A stretch of DNA of 40,871 nucleotides, taken from positions 1 through 40,871 of IMG/VR virus record IMGVR_UViG_3300027852_000083; one strand, written 5' to 3'. The position numbers and the translations under genes were made by a program. Below the pieces are notes generated by a model. That model was not told the origin of the DNA, ran no database searches, and worked only from the letters and a program-made list of their open reading frames with translations. The DNA is from a virus. This document shows positions 40,043-40,871 of the stretch, one piece after another; the stretch's first letter is position 1; each line of letters starts with the position of its first letter.

Positions 40043-40456
40043 ATGGATCTTACAAATTGTATTACTATAGTCAAATTCTTTAAAAACCCAGTCGCTGATA
40101 AACTCGAAGCTAATGAGGTAATAACAAGAACTACTAAGAAAATCGGGGTAGTTAGTAAAAAAGCTGATAATAGAACTGGTGTCCAAAAACCAAAGGATAG
40201 CGAGTTTTGGAAAGTAGCAATTGTTAATGAAATACACCAAGGAAAACCAGAAGGTTGTCTTATTTTAGAACCAATATGTTTTGTTGACGCTACTGATATT
40301 GTGAGGTTATTGCCTGGAATGTATGAAGAAAAGAGGGATAATGGTGTATTGGTTATTTTTCCTAAAAAAGATGAACATAACTGGATTCTTCCTTTAAAGC
40401 ATAAACAAAGTATTGAGGTACATACTATTGTTATTAGCCTGAGTAGTTGTTATTAA
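40043..40456 (+). CDS. Hypothetical protein
   Basis: The 137-residue product is not recognised. It has a Lys-rich N-terminal part (FFKNPVADKLEANEVITRTT), then a beta-rich section (EFWKVAIVNEIHQGKPEGCL, then LLPGMYEEKRDNGVLVIFPK) with three Cys residues. An AAAGGGAA site precedes the ATG. No operon clue narrows its role; the next ORF relates to DNA repair. The 86-base gap after it contains only short AT-rich palindromes such as CTTAAAATTAAG. Confidence 0.65.
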   Translation: MDLTNCITIVKFFKNPVADKLEANEVITRTTKKIGVVSKKADNRTGVQKPKDSEFWKVAIVNEIHQGKPEGCLILEPICFVDATDIVRLLPGMYEEKRDNGVLVIFPKKDEHNWILPLKHKQSIEVHTIVISLSSCY

Positions 40457-40542
40457 TGCTTAAAATTAAGGTAATCAGCAATATAACGTAACCTACTGTA
40501 ATTACTTAAGAAACGATAATAGTGTAAATACCTTATAGGTGA

Positions 40543-40866
40543 GTGGATAATTCCAACAGAACTGTAAAAACACAAAAATACAACAGAATTGTACGAAAAT
40601 ACAAAAAATGGAGAATAGACGTGGTTACGCAAAATACAAAGTTTATACCAGTGTCTTGTACTTCAAAAAAGTGTCCTTTTTATGGTAATTGTCCGCAAAT
40701 ACCAACTGAGTTGAATAGAATGTCTAAAAGGGATGAAGTACGAGTATTGTTAGTAGGCGAAACAGGAGGAAAAGATAAAAAACCTTTTGTAGGGAAATCG
40801 GGCATCTTACTAAGGAATATTATTGCTTATATACTTAAAACTACCATAAAACCTTCTATATCTTAG
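40543..40866 (+). CDS. N-terminal part of a family-4-like uracil-DNA glycosylase (truncated)
   Basis: The 107-residue frame carries the start of the family: Cys residues C39, C44 and C50 (CTSKKCPFYGNC) as iron-sulfur ligand candidates, then VRVLLVGETGGKDKKPFVGK followed by SGILLRNII, equivalent to the GEAPG...G.PFVG.SG.LL motif that binds uracil. Full enzymes are about 200 residues, but TAG 40864 stops this one just after the first helix, 5 bases before the window ends. It is a truncated gene, or a frame error near the edge. The GTG start overlaps its AGGTGAG site; GTG 40621 is an alternative. Confidence 0.6.
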   Translation: MDNSNRTVKTQKYNRIVRKYKKWRIDVVTQNTKFIPVSCTSKKCPFYGNCPQIPTELNRMSKRDEVRVLLVGETGGKDKKPFVGKSGILLRNIIAYILKTTIKPSIS

Positions 40867-40871
40867 TAAGA

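Noticed and set aside
1-40871. tRNA genes, insertion sequences, integrase or attachment sites
   Set aside because: I saw no cloverleaf with a TTCRA arm in the gaps, no transposase or integrase motifs, and no terminal repeats pairing the two window ends.

Overview
The window is an AT-rich, gene-dense stretch of phage DNA with every convincing gene on the + strand. It is the late structural region of a large contractile-tailed (myovirus-type) bacteriophage. Recognisable T4-like tail parts are sheath, tail tube, tube-like paralogue, tape measure, hub (gp27- and gp5-like), wedge (gp25-, gp53- and gp6-like) and tube-initiator-like proteins. Strong AGGAGG-type ribosome sites precede most genes. I cannot name the host. 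Two radical-SAM hallmarks (the cluster motif and a SPASM domain) hint at an anaerobic or microaerobic setting, but that is inference.

Layout: (1) 1-7062, end of a Ser-rich protein, then sheath, tube, tube paralogue, a zinc-finger gp26-like chaperone with an out-of-frame C-terminal extension, tape measure and a tube-cap protein. (2) 7072-13308, a 2078-residue protein whose N-terminus is a gp53-like wedge domain, followed by very long poly-Ser linkers, discoidin-like domains and a 25-Cys C-terminal repeat. (3) 13343-15797, an insert of non-structural genes: a radical SAM/SPASM enzyme, a small tagged protein and a protein-kinase-like protein. (4) 15936-30666, two more Ser-linked adhesins (beta-helix and glycoside-hydrolase-like), hub and spike proteins, gp25, a gpI-like protein, a fibre and gp6. 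(5) 31124-35392, a large SNF2-type helicase with extra small beta-barrels. (6) 36232-39687, a lysis and cell-wall module: CHAP/NlpC-like hydrolase, two-helix membrane protein, a beta-domain protein joined by a probable -1 frameshift to an M15/M74-like peptidase, and a transglutaminase-like protein. (7) 39738 to the end, small unknown genes and a truncated uracil-DNA-glycosylase-like ORF.

Four signals stand out. A Cys-rich octapeptide repeat ends the giant tail protein 34 bases before a radical SAM/SPASM gene, which suggests a RiPP-like maturation of a virion protein. A short module with the core LEDKGEFxLAKE recurs at the ends of six otherwise unrelated proteins, plus one weaker case, and looks like an address tag. 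A near-textbook -1 frameshift cassette (G_GGG_GGG, 6-nt spacer holding the stop, 9-bp stem, upstream SD) links two lysis-region reading frames. A 54-base duplicated gene junction leaves a dead copy of the start of the transglutaminase-like gene and records an insertion that brought in two tagged genes.
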